The position numbers were made by a program, and so were the translations under genes. A stretch of 6,498 nt of DNA from Burkholderiaceae bacterium (GTDB lineage: Bacteria; Pseudomonadota; Gammaproteobacteria; Burkholderiales; Burkholderiaceae). The DNA is taken from the NCBI GenBank assembly GCA_022701965.1, contig JAKONL010000369.1, forward strand, positions 1 through 6,498, in the 5' to 3' direction. Shown one piece after another: positions 1 through 6,441 of the stretch. Positions within the stretch are counted from its first letter, which is position 1. Each line of letters starts with the position of its first letter. The notes below the pieces were generated by a model that saw only the letters and a list, made by a program, of their open reading frames with translations, did not search any database and was not told where the DNA came from.

Positions 1-530
1 TTGATCATCTCGATGTTCAGACGCCGCATCGTGCCGTGGCCACCACTGCCCAGCAGCACCAGCTTGCGGACTTGGCCACGAATGACGGCGAACTTGGCGG
101 CGACGAGGCCACCGAAGGAAAAGCCTCCGAGGTCGATGATCGCTTCCCGGCCGATGAGTTGATCCAGCGTGCCGGAAAGCGCTTCGATGAGCGGATGGAC
201 TGCGGTTTCGCCTGTCGTGGGTGCTCGCGGTACGTCGGAGTCGGAGTAACCCGGCAGGTCCGGCAGCAGCAGCGTGTGTCGCGCGGACAAGGCCTCGATG
301 TTGCGCAGCCAATGCATCCAGCTCCCGTGACCACCGTGCAGCAGCACGAGCGGCGGCCGTTCCGGGTGGTCGCCGAACTGGCGCCAGACGACACGTGTGC
401 CGTCGTCGTGAATGAGATCGCGACGCGTCGAGAGTGCCTCGATGCGTGCAATCTCGGGATGAATCGATGTGTCGAGAAGGGCGACGTTCGGTGCGTCGCC
501 GGGCATGTCGAGATTCGTTGGAGATGTCAT
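1..530 (-). CDS. Alpha/beta-fold hydrolase, N-terminal part (runs off left edge)
   Basis: The frame is open from an ATG at 530 to the window edge and gives 176 residues without a stop. Visible hallmarks are the beta3-strand/oxyanion segment PLVLLHGGHGSWMHW (residues 60-74), the strand LLLPDLPGYSDSD (87-99) and the nucleophile elbow GGFSFGG (135-141), with S138 as the presumed catalytic serine. A further strand, KLVLLGSGG, follows at 156-164. The cap, the acid and the catalytic histidine lie outside the window, so the substrate cannot be deduced; family members include esterases, epoxide hydrolases, dehalogenases and C-C bond hydrolases. No signal peptide is seen, so it is probably cytoplasmic. 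The start is uncertain: an in-frame ATG seven codons upstream (551) has a GGGA eight bases before it, while 530 has no clear ribosome binding site. It follows the dioxygenase gene on the same strand after a 97-bp gap holding a possible terminator, so separate transcription is plausible. Confidence 0.88.
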   Translation of the reverse strand, partial: MTSPTNLDMPGDAPNVALLDTSIHPEIARIEALSTRRDLIHDDGTRVVWRQFGDHPERPPLVLLHGGHGSWMHWLRNIEALSARHTLLLPDLPGYSDSDVPRAPTTGETAVHPLIEALSGTLDQLIGREAIIDLGGFSFGGLVAAKFAVIRGQVRKLVLLGSGGHGTMRRLNIEMI

Positions 531-575
531 AGCGCCGAATTTTCGACGCATTCGCGACGTCCCGGCCTCGGCATG

Positions 576-597
576 AAAAAGCAGCGCACCGCCTGCT
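576..597 (-). terminator. Possible intrinsic terminator after the dioxygenase gene
   Basis: Read on the minus strand, the 97-bp gap between the dioxygenase stop and the hydrolase start holds AGCAGGCGGTGCGCTGCT followed directly by further T residues, making a run of five. AGCA pairs with TGCT and GCG pairs with CGC across a GTG loop, with one bulged G, giving a seven-pair stem against a T tract. The stem is short and bulged for a GC-rich genome, so this is only moderately supported. Confidence 0.4.
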
Positions 598-627
598 GTG
601 CCCCCCGCCTGGCTGAGCCGACGCGAA

Positions 628-1515
628 TCAGACCAGGGCGTCTCCAAAGCGAAAGCTCGACACCGCGATGCCGCCCATGAACGCGTCCTCGTGATAGATC
701 CGCACGCCGGCCTCGTCTTCCGCCGCGCCGGCCGCGACCATCAGCGGGATCAGATGTTCCTCGCGCGGATGAGCCAGGCGCGCCGCGGGTGCTTCGGTCC
801 AGTCGACGAGAAATCGAGCGCGACGTTCCGAACCGGAACCCACGACGGCGGCATCGAGCCAGTCGTCGAACGCCTTCGAAGGTTCGCGAGCCTGGGGGCC
901 GAAGGCACGCAGGTTGTGGTAGCTCAAGCCGCTGCCGACGATGAGCACATCCTCGTCACGCAGCGGCGCCAGCGCACGTCCCAATGCCAGATGCTCTGCG
1001 GGATCGAGCCCGCGGCGCAGCGACAGCTGGATCACCGGAACGTCGGCGTCCGGATAGATGCCGGCCATCGGCGAGAACATGCCATGGTCGTAGCCTCGTT
1101 CGGCGTCGACGCCGGCGGGCAGGCCTGCAGCCTCGATCAGCGTCTTCACGCGGGCGGCCAATACTGGCGAACCCGGTGCGTCGTAGCGGATCTGGTAGGT
1201 GTGAGCGGGAAAGCCGCCGTAGTCGTAGATCATCGCGGGCCGCGCCGCGGCCTGGACGGTGAACGCGTCGGTTTCCCAGTGTGCCGAGATCATGAGCACG
1301 GCGCGTGGCTTCCGGCCGATCTGGTGCGGAATGTCGGCGAGCGACCGGGCCAGTTCGTCGTAGGCGCCACCCATCGCCTCGCGCATCCACGGCCAGGGTC
1401 CGCCGCCGTGCGAGATGAAATAGGTCGGCAGCCTGGCAAGCACCGGCGACGCAGACGTCGTCGCCGAAGCCGAATCGACTCGGGGCGGGCCAGCTGCGAT
1501 GAGAACGTCGGTCAT
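628..1515 (-). CDS. Extradiol aromatic ring-opening dioxygenase, LigB/DODA (YgiD-like) family
   Basis: This 295-residue protein belongs to the DODA-type class III extradiol dioxygenases, metal-dependent enzymes that open catechol rings next to the hydroxyls (4,5-DOPA dioxygenase YgiD is the best-known bacterial member). Family motifs appear in order: YFISHGGGP (32-40), LMISAHWE (74-81), YDYGGFP (97-103), YDHGMFSP (142-149), GSGLSYHN (194-201) and HPREEHLIPL (249-258). By family comparison H36, H79 and H254 are the likely metal ligands, and H144 and H200 are other conserved active-site candidates. It is cytoplasmic, with no signal peptide or membrane segment. About 28 residues precede the first motif, longer than in YgiD; a GTG at codon 25 is an alternative start, but the ATG at 1515 is favoured because it lies 7 bp after the fimV-like stop with a weak GAG overlapping that stop, suggesting translational coupling. 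The natural substrate cannot be told from sequence. Confidence 0.92.
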   Translation of the reverse strand: MTDVLIAAGPPRVDSASATTSASPVLARLPTYFISHGGGPWPWMREAMGGAYDELARSLADIPHQIGRKPRAVLMISAHWETDAFTVQAAARPAMIYDYGGFPAHTYQIRYDAPGSPVLAARVKTLIEAAGLPAGVDAERGYDHGMFSPMAGIYPDADVPVIQLSLRRGLDPAEHLALGRALAPLRDEDVLIVGSGLSYHNLRAFGPQAREPSKAFDDWLDAAVVGSGSERRARFLVDWTEAPAARLAHPREEHLIPLMVAAGAAEDEAGVRIYHEDAFMGGIAVSSFRFGDALV

Positions 1516-1522
1516 GCGGATC

Positions 1523-4027
1523 TCAGTAACGCGTCTGCTTCGGCGCGATCTTCGCCTCGACTTCGGGATCGAAGAGATCGAATTCGATGAGGTTCGAGTC
1601 GAGCGTGGTCTCTCGCGTCAGGTCCGAGATGGTGTCGCCCGAGGAGTCATCGGCAGGCGCCTTGGCGTCGGGCAACAGCGGCGCGTCGGGAAACAGCGGC
1701 ACGCGGGCGGTCGGTCCTTCGAGGTCGCCCGGGCGCGTCTCCTCGCCCTTGTCGCCGTCCGCATCGTCTTCGGGGGTGCCGTAGATCAAAGGCGCCGCCA
1801 TCAGCGGCGCGGGTGCGGTCGCCACTTCGGTCGCCACTGCGGCCGCCAGCGCCGCCGGCACGGTCGGCGTCGCGGGCGAGGTCGGCATCTCGTAGGGCAT
1901 GAAGGCCGCAGGTCGCGTCGAGGCGGAGTTGCCGGCCAGCGGCGAAGGCGCCGTCGTCGGGCCGTGTGCCGCGGTGTCGAGGTACGAGATCGGCGTCACC
2001 GGCGCGGGCGGAGCGCTGTCGGGGTCGATGACTTCCTTGGCGACCGCGTACAGCAGCAGCAATTCCTGGTAGGCCGCCAGGTCGAAGGCCTCGTTGCCGT
2101 CGGTACCCGGCCGACGGAAGACCAGCTCCTCGATCACGGCCAGCGTCTCGGATGCGGGCCATTGCTCGGTGATGCGGGCCAGCGTGCTGCGATAGTGCTC
2201 CAGCCCGTTGCCGCCGTCGTTGAAGCTGTCGAACGACGGCAGCGTCGCATTGAACACGCGCTCGAACTCCTGTCCCACCCGCCCGTAGGCTTCGCGATTG
2301 CCCAGCGAATGATGGATGCGAAGCAGGTCGAGATAGGCCAGTGCGCTGGTCTGCGGGTTTTCCGCGATGTGCTCGCTGAGCACGGCGATGGCCTGGGTAT
2401 GCTGGCCGAGGGACAGGAAGAAGTCGGACTGCTGCTGGACGTCGAACAGCTCTTCGGTGTTCACGCTGCGGGCCGGTGCGAGATCGGCGTCGTCGTCGTG
2501 CGCACGCTGCCCGGTCGGGATGGCGACGGTGGTCTCCTCGACTTCGGCATCGTTGCGGACACCCAGCGCGGCCAGCCCCGCGACGGGCACGAGCGGCGCC
2601 GGGCGCGAGCGGGCACCAGTAGCAGCGGACGGGGCTCCACCGCTCGCGGGTGACTGCGGATCGTCCTCGCTGGCGACGGAGTCGTTCCACCAGGCCGAGG
2701 CGGCACGCCGGCGCGATCCGCGCAGCAGATAGGCGATCGCGAGCAGCGCCAGCAGAAGCAGTCCGATCAGAGCGTAGATGACCGGGTTCATGTAGCGGCT
2801 CTCGCGCGATGCGACGAGTTCGGCACGCACGTCGCTCAGGGTGCGCTGGTTCTCGGCCGTCTGCGCGCGCAGCGCATTCAACGTGGCCTCCATGACCTGT
2901 AGACGCAAGGCGCGCTCGGCCTCTTCCGGCGTCGGCGACGCCACAGCCGGTGCCGGCGAGGACGCGGCCGGCGCGACGATCGCAGCGCCTTCCGGCACCG
3001 CGGCCGAGGCTGCGGTGGCAGGCGGGACGGCCGCGGCAGGCGCAGCAGCAGCAGCAGACGCAACGGACGACGGAGCCGGAGCCTGAGATGGCGCACCCTG
3101 CACAGGCGCCGCTGCGACCACGGGCGGAACGGCCGGCGTCGGGACCGTGGCGGGCCGCACCGCATTGGATGCCGCGGACGCCGCGAGCGCAGGCGAGCCG
3201 GCGGTCGCCGGAACCGCCGAATCGAGCTGCAGACGCGACCGGCCCGCGGTCGACGCATTGGGGGTCGACGTCGCCGGCGTGGCGGATGCCGCGACGCGCG
3301 GTGGCGTACGTGGTGCGGCCGTGGGTACCGTCGCGGCAGCACCTGCGGCGACGCTCGCACGCGAGGGCGCGGACGGACGCGAGGCTGTTTCGCGGGGAAC
3401 GTCCTGCGCACCGGCCGGCGCCGGCGGGGCCGACGCGGCGCGCTGGGCGTTGGCGAGCACGGCTTCGGCGTTGGCACGACGGCGCGCGCGATCCGCATCG
3501 TCGGACGACACGGCAGGAAAGGTCGACGGGCTTGCCGAGGACGCGCCGGCGTTGCCGTCGGCTGCGACCGCACCGCCACGGCGGCCGGTTCCGCTGCCGG
3601 AAGACGCACGGTTCGCAGAGACCGCTGGCGCCGTTGCGACGGGCAACGCCGGTTCGGCCGGCATGTCCGACAGCAGCACGTACTGTCGCGACGACTTCAT
3701 CGCACAGCCCGCCTGCAGATTGACGGTGACCACCGGCTCGTCGATCACCGTGCTCGAGCGCACGCGAAGACGCGAACCACCCGATCGCGCGTCCGATTCG
3801 ACGGTCACTGCGACGCGGCCCGGATCGATCCGGGACGCGCCCTGGGTGATTTCGACGGTGGCACAAAAACCGTCGCCCGTCTCGCCTTCTCCAAGGGAAA
3901 CCGGAATCGACAGGTTCAGCGGACGCCCGATCAACGCAGCACCCTGGACCTGGCCCAGGGTCAAGGCTGCGGAGTCCAGCGCAAAGCCGAGTAAAAACAG
4001 GGAAGCCGCTACGCGATTGAACTGCAA
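1523..4027 (-). CDS. fimV: FimV/HubP-family polar pilus-assembly protein
   Basis: FimV-family proteins sit in the inner membrane at cell poles and support type IV pilus assembly and twitching motility. With a TTG start at 4027 the product has 834 residues. Layout: signal peptide 1-21 (FNRVAASLFLLGFAL, likely cut after SAA); periplasmic FimV N-terminal domain about 22-125, beginning LTLGQVQGAALIGRPLNLSI and carrying two cysteines (55 and 108) that could form a disulfide; an Ala/Pro/Ser-rich linker about 125-365; a probable coiled coil 368-410; a transmembrane helix about 414-436 followed by RGSRRR; a cytoplasmic TPR-like helical region about 524-633 (ELFDVQQQSDFFLSLGQH); and an acidic C-terminal tail with LIEFDLFDPE at 813-822. 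No LysM motif is seen, unlike Pseudomonas FimV. The frame continues upstream to a TTG at 4108, but that would put some 27 extra residues before the signal peptide. No in-frame ATG exists near either start. It is the first gene of the leftward unit. Confidence 0.88.
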   Translation of the reverse strand: MQFNRVAASLFLLGFALDSAALTLGQVQGAALIGRPLNLSIPVSLGEGETGDGFCATVEITQGASRIDPGRVAVTVESDARSGGSRLRVRSSTVIDEPVVTVNLQAGCAMKSSRQYVLLSDMPAEPALPVATAPAVSANRASSGSGTGRRGGAVAADGNAGASSASPSTFPAVSSDDADRARRRANAEAVLANAQRAASAPPAPAGAQDVPRETASRPSAPSRASVAAGAAATVPTAAPRTPPRVAASATPATSTPNASTAGRSRLQLDSAVPATAGSPALAASAASNAVRPATVPTPAVPPVVAAAPVQGAPSQAPAPSSVASAAAAAPAAAVPPATAASAAVPEGAAIVAPAASSPAPAVASPTPEEAERALRLQVMEATLNALRAQTAENQRTLSDVRAELVASRESRYMNPVIYALIGLLLLALLAIAYLLRGSRRRAASAWWNDSVASEDDPQSPASGGAPSAATGARSRPAPLVPVAGLAALGVRNDAEVEETTVAIPTGQRAHDDDADLAPARSVNTEELFDVQQQSDFFLSLGQHTQAIAVLSEHIAENPQTSALAYLDLLRIHHSLGNREAYGRVGQEFERVFNATLPSFDSFNDGGNGLEHYRSTLARITEQWPASETLAVIEELVFRRPGTDGNEAFDLAAYQELLLLYAVAKEVIDPDSAPPAPVTPISYLDTAAHGPTTAPSPLAGNSASTRPAAFMPYEMPTSPATPTVPAALAAAVATEVATAPAPLMAAPLIYGTPEDDADGDKGEETRPGDLEGPTARVPLFPDAPLLPDAKAPADDSSGDTISDLTRETTLDSNLIEFDLFDPEVEAKIAPKQTRY
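3042..3057. repeat. Short (GCA)5 triplet tract inside the fimV-like linker
   Basis: Five perfect GCA units plus one extra G lie in the part of the fimV-like gene that encodes the Ala/Pro-rich linker; on the coding strand they read as GCT alanine codons. It is an in-frame trinucleotide tract, so unit gain or loss would change linker length without breaking the frame. Confidence 0.6.
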
Positions 4028-4119
4028 AATGATTGTGTAGTAATCAAAAGTAAACAGATTTTGACATGGCCGATTCCGACCCAGGTCAAACAACGAACGG
4101 ACAGACAAACATGATTGTG
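4025..4119. repeat. Direct repeat flanking the divergent promoter region
   Basis: ATGATTGTG occurs at 4029-4037 and again at 4111-4119, 82 bp apart. With the preceding bases the match extends to CAAA-ATGATTGTG against CAAACATGATTGTG, identical apart from one inserted C. The right copy contains the start codon of the dehydrogenase gene. The left copy reads ATG-ATT-GTG-TAG, a three-codon dead-end. It may be chance in an AT-rich stretch or the trace of a small duplication. Confidence 0.5.
4060..4090. promoter_or_regulatory. Inverted-repeat operator candidate overlapping divergent promoters
   Basis: TTTGACATGG (4060-4069) and CCAGGTCAAA (4081-4090) form an inverted repeat with 9 of 10 positions matching, an 11-bp spacer and centres 21 bp apart (two helical turns), the geometry expected for a dimeric regulator. 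The left arm contains a perfect TTGACA (4061-4066), a candidate -35 box for the rightward dehydrogenase gene. The right arm read on the minus strand gives TTGACC, a candidate -35 for the leftward fimV-like gene. The -10 positions at normal spacing match poorly on both strands, so the promoter assignment is tentative. The bound regulator cannot be named. Confidence 0.4.
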
Positions 4120-5643
4120 AATTATTCCAAGGTGGGTGTGATCGGCGCCGGCGCCATGGGCCGAGGGATCGCGCAGATCGCGGCGCAGGCGGGCAGCGAC
4201 GTCCTGCTGCTCGACAACATGGAAGGCGCCGCGCAACGCGGACGCGACGCCATTGTTGACCAGTGGCGCAAATTGCACGAGAAAAACAAGTTCGACGCCG
4301 CGCGGCTCGAGGCGCTCACGGCCCGCGTGCATGCGGCCGGCGCGATCGGCGACCTCGCGGACTGCGACCTGGTGATCGAGGCGGTGATCGAGGACCTCGG
4401 CATCAAGCGAAGGCTGTTCGCCGAACTCGAAGGCGTGGTGACGCCGGAAGCGACGCTGGCGACGAACACGTCGTCGCTGTCGGTGACCGCCATCGCCGCC
4501 GGCATGAAGCACCCCGGGCGCATCGCCGGATTCCATTTCTTCAACCCCGTCCCGTTGATGAAGGTGGTCGAGGTGATCGCCGGCTACCGCACGGACGCGG
4601 CGGTCTGCGAACGCCTGGCGAGCTACGCGACCCAGATGGGCCACAGCGCGGTGCAGGCGCAGGACACGCCCGGCTTCATCGTGAACCACGCCGGCCGCGG
4701 CTTCGGGACCGAGGCGCTGCGCATCGTCGGCGAGGGCGTGACGGACTTCGCCACCATCGACCGCATCCTCAAGGACCAGGCGGGCTTCCGCCTGGGCCCG
4801 TTCGAGCTCATGGACCTCACGGCGCTGGACGTCTCGCATCCGGTGATGGAGTCGATCTACCGCCAGTACTACGACGAGCCGCGCTTCCGGCCCAGCGTGA
4901 TCACCGCGCAGCGCCTGGCGGCCGGCGCGCTCGGCCGCAAGACGGGCGAAGGCTTCTACCGCTATGTCGACGGTGCCGTACAGCAGCAGCCCGAGGCGCC
5001 GGCACCGGTCATCGGCAACCCGGTGGCCGTCTGGGTCTCGCCGCGCGCGGCGCGGCGCCCCGACCTGCTCAAGCTCGTGCACGCCCTCGGCGGACAGCTC
5101 GAGACCGGCGCCACGCCCTCGCCTTCGGCACTGATCCTGGTCGCGCCGCTCGGCTTCGACGTGACGACGGTGGCCGCGGTCGAACGGCTCGACGCCACGC
5201 GCACCGTCGGCATCGACCTGATGATCGACGACGCGGCCACCAGGCGGCGCGTGATCGCCACCAACCCGGCCACGCGGCGCGACATGCGCGACGCGGCGCA
5301 CGCGCTGTTCGCGCGCGACGGCAAGCCGGTCAGCGTGATCCGCGACAGCGGCGGCTTCGTGACGCAGCGCGTGGTGGGCACCATCGTCAACATCGCGGCC
5401 GACATGTGCCAGCAGGGCGTCTGCTCTCCGGCCGACCTCGAGACCGCGGTGCGCCTGGGCCTGGGCTATCCCCAGGGTCCGCTGGCGATGGGCGACCTGT
5501 ACGGCCCGACCAACATGCTCGAAGTGCTGTTCAACCTGCAGACGGTCTACGGCGACCCGCGCTATCGCCCGAGCCCCTGGCTGCGCCGCCGCGGCGCGCT
5601 CGGCCTGAGCCTGAAGCACGAAGAGGAAGCGAGCGCGCCATGA
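4111..5643 (+). CDS. paaH: 3-hydroxyacyl-CoA dehydrogenase, two-domain PaaH-like type
   Basis: This 510-residue enzyme oxidises (S)-3-hydroxyacyl-CoA to 3-oxoacyl-CoA with NAD+. The N-terminal Rossmann domain has VGVIGAGAMGRG (8-19), D35 at the end of strand 2 favouring NAD+ over NADP+, NTSSLSVTAIA (119-129) and GFHFFNPVPLMKVVEV (140-155). S121, H142, E154 and N192 keep the spacing of the catalytic Ser-His-Glu-Asn set of human 3-hydroxyacyl-CoA dehydrogenase. A first C-terminal domain follows (187-285, ending GRKTGEGFY), then a degenerate middle region and a second C-terminal domain (about 411-495, with GYPQGPLAMGD and YRPSPWLRRR). That arrangement and the tail resemble E. coli PaaH (phenylacetate degradation), but a general or other aromatic/fatty acyl role cannot be excluded. 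The ATG at 4111 is chosen because it puts six residues before the first strand, as in relatives, and has GGA ten to twelve bases upstream; an in-frame ATG at 4066 overlaps the promoter-like TTGACA. First gene of the rightward unit. Confidence 0.93.
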   Translation: MIVNYSKVGVIGAGAMGRGIAQIAAQAGSDVLLLDNMEGAAQRGRDAIVDQWRKLHEKNKFDAARLEALTARVHAAGAIGDLADCDLVIEAVIEDLGIKRRLFAELEGVVTPEATLATNTSSLSVTAIAAGMKHPGRIAGFHFFNPVPLMKVVEVIAGYRTDAAVCERLASYATQMGHSAVQAQDTPGFIVNHAGRGFGTEALRIVGEGVTDFATIDRILKDQAGFRLGPFELMDLTALDVSHPVMESIYRQYYDEPRFRPSVITAQRLAAGALGRKTGEGFYRYVDGAVQQQPEAPAPVIGNPVAVWVSPRAARRPDLLKLVHALGGQLETGATPSPSALILVAPLGFDVTTVAAVERLDATRTVGIDLMIDDAATRRRVIATNPATRRDMRDAAHALFARDGKPVSVIRDSGGFVTQRVVGTIVNIAADMCQQGVCSPADLETAVRLGLGYPQGPLAMGDLYGPTNMLEVLFNLQTVYGDPRYRPSPWLRRRGALGLSLKHEEEASAP

Positions 5644-6419
5644 CCGCCGAACTCAGGAGCACCACCGAGGGCAGCACGATGGTGCTGACGCTGAGCAATC
5701 CGAGCCAGCGCAACGCGCTCGGCCCCGAGATCTACGCGGCCGGCGTCGAGGCGCTCAACGGCGCGGAGAACAGCACCGAAATCCGCAGCGTCGTGATCGT
5801 CGGCGAGGGACCGTGGTTCTGCGCCGGCGGTTCGCTGTCGCGGCTTCAGTCCAACCGGCAGCAGCCGCCGTCGGTGCAGGCCGAGAGCATCGACGCGCTG
5901 CACAACTGGATCGACTCGATCCGCACCTTCCCGAAACCGGTCATCGCCGCCGTCGAGGGTGCGGCCGCCGGCGCCGGTTTCTCGCTGGCGCTGGCCTGCG
6001 ACCTCATCGTCGCCGCACGCGACGCGGTGTTCGCGGCGTCGTACAGCCGGGTCGGACTGTCGCCCGACGGCGGCCTGAGCTGGCATCTCGCCCGTTCGCT
6101 GCCGCGCCAGATCGCCAGTGAATGGCTGATGGGCGGCGAGCGCATCTCCGCGACGCGGCTGCACGCGCTCGGCCTGGTCAACGAACTCGCGGACAGCGGC
6201 CAGGCGCTGTCGGGCGCGCTGGCGCTGGCCGCGCGGCTCGAGGGCAGCGCGCCGAACGCGCTCGCGAGCATCAAGGAACTGCTCGCCGATGCCGGCGGCG
6301 ATCCGCTGGCGACGCACCTCGCCCACGAGCGCGACCAGTTCGTGCGCAATCTGCATCACCCCAACGCCGGCATCGGCATCGCCGCCTTCCTTGCCAAGGA
6401 AAAGCCTCGTTATTCCTGA
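5640..6419 (+). CDS. Crotonase-fold enoyl-CoA hydratase/isomerase family protein, PaaG-like active site
   Basis: The 259-residue length is normal for the crotonase superfamily. Motifs seen are NPSQRNALGPEIY (20-32), the first oxyanion-hole segment WFCAGGSLSRL (59-69), PKPVIAAVEGAAAGAGFSLA (98-117) with the second oxyanion-hole glycine, and CDLIVAA (120-126). Aligned by eye to rat mitochondrial enoyl-CoA hydratase, the two catalytic glutamates (144 and 164) fall at S115 and Y135, so classical hydration chemistry is unlikely. Instead SRVGLSPDGG (136-145) places an aspartate, D143, where PaaG-type isomerases carry their catalytic Asp. Likely roles are isomerisation of an enoyl- or epoxyphenylacetyl-CoA intermediate, or the crotonase-type oxepin-CoA hydrolase role assigned to similar proteins in Burkholderiales annotation. 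The ATG overlaps the stop of the dehydrogenase gene (ATGA), so the two are cotranscribed and translationally coupled; AGGA lies 12 bases upstream. No signal peptide; cytoplasmic. Confidence 0.92.
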   Translation: MTAELRSTTEGSTMVLTLSNPSQRNALGPEIYAAGVEALNGAENSTEIRSVVIVGEGPWFCAGGSLSRLQSNRQQPPSVQAESIDALHNWIDSIRTFPKPVIAAVEGAAAGAGFSLALACDLIVAARDAVFAASYSRVGLSPDGGLSWHLARSLPRQIASEWLMGGERISATRLHALGLVNELADSGQALSGALALAARLEGSAPNALASIKELLADAGGDPLATHLAHERDQFVRNLHHPNAGIGIAAFLAKEKPRYS

Positions 6420-6430
6420 ATGTCGCCCAC

Positions 6431-6434
6431 AGGA
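6431..6434 (+). promoter_or_regulatory. Ribosome binding site of the gene at 6442
   Basis: AGGA sits seven bases before the ATG at 6442, in the 22-bp gap after the crotonase stop. It is a well-spaced Shine-Dalgarno sequence and is the main support for calling the truncated gene that follows. Confidence 0.6.
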
Positions 6435-6441
6435 CAGCCGC

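Noticed and set aside
17..451. Minus-strand open frame with many serines and cysteines at the left edge
   Set aside because: It is out of frame with the alpha/beta hydrolase, whose HGG and GFSFGG motifs lie in the other frame over the same bases.
598..1590. Plus-strand open frame of 330 codons opposite the dioxygenase gene
   Set aside because: Arg-rich low-information translation; the minus strand encodes all dioxygenase motifs across the same stretch.
1499..2653. Plus-strand open frame of 384 codons opposite the fimV-like gene
   Set aside because: Runs of arginine and glycine with no recognisable domain; shadow of a GC-rich coding strand.
3147..4040. Plus-strand open frame of 297 codons opposite the fimV-like N-terminus
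   Set aside because: Ala/Arg-rich antisense of the signal peptide and linker region; no ribosome site or motif.
4044..4067. Minus-strand ATG in the control region as an alternative fimV-like start
   Set aside because: It is in another frame and meets TGA after seven codons.
4066..4110. Earlier ATG for the dehydrogenase gene (15 extra residues)
   Set aside because: This ATG is the end of a perfect TTGACA box, has no ribosome site, and gives an N-terminal tail that PaaH-like proteins lack.
4009..5619. Long minus-strand open frame (536 codons) opposite the dehydrogenase gene
   Set aside because: Its translation is Arg/His/Ala-rich with no family motif, while the plus strand carries a full catalytic set. 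It is a GC-bias shadow.
4263..5639. Upstream in-frame extension of the crotonase gene through the dehydrogenase gene
   Set aside because: The extension is Arg/Gly/Pro-rich and lies out of frame inside a real gene; the crotonase fold begins right at the ATG at 5640.
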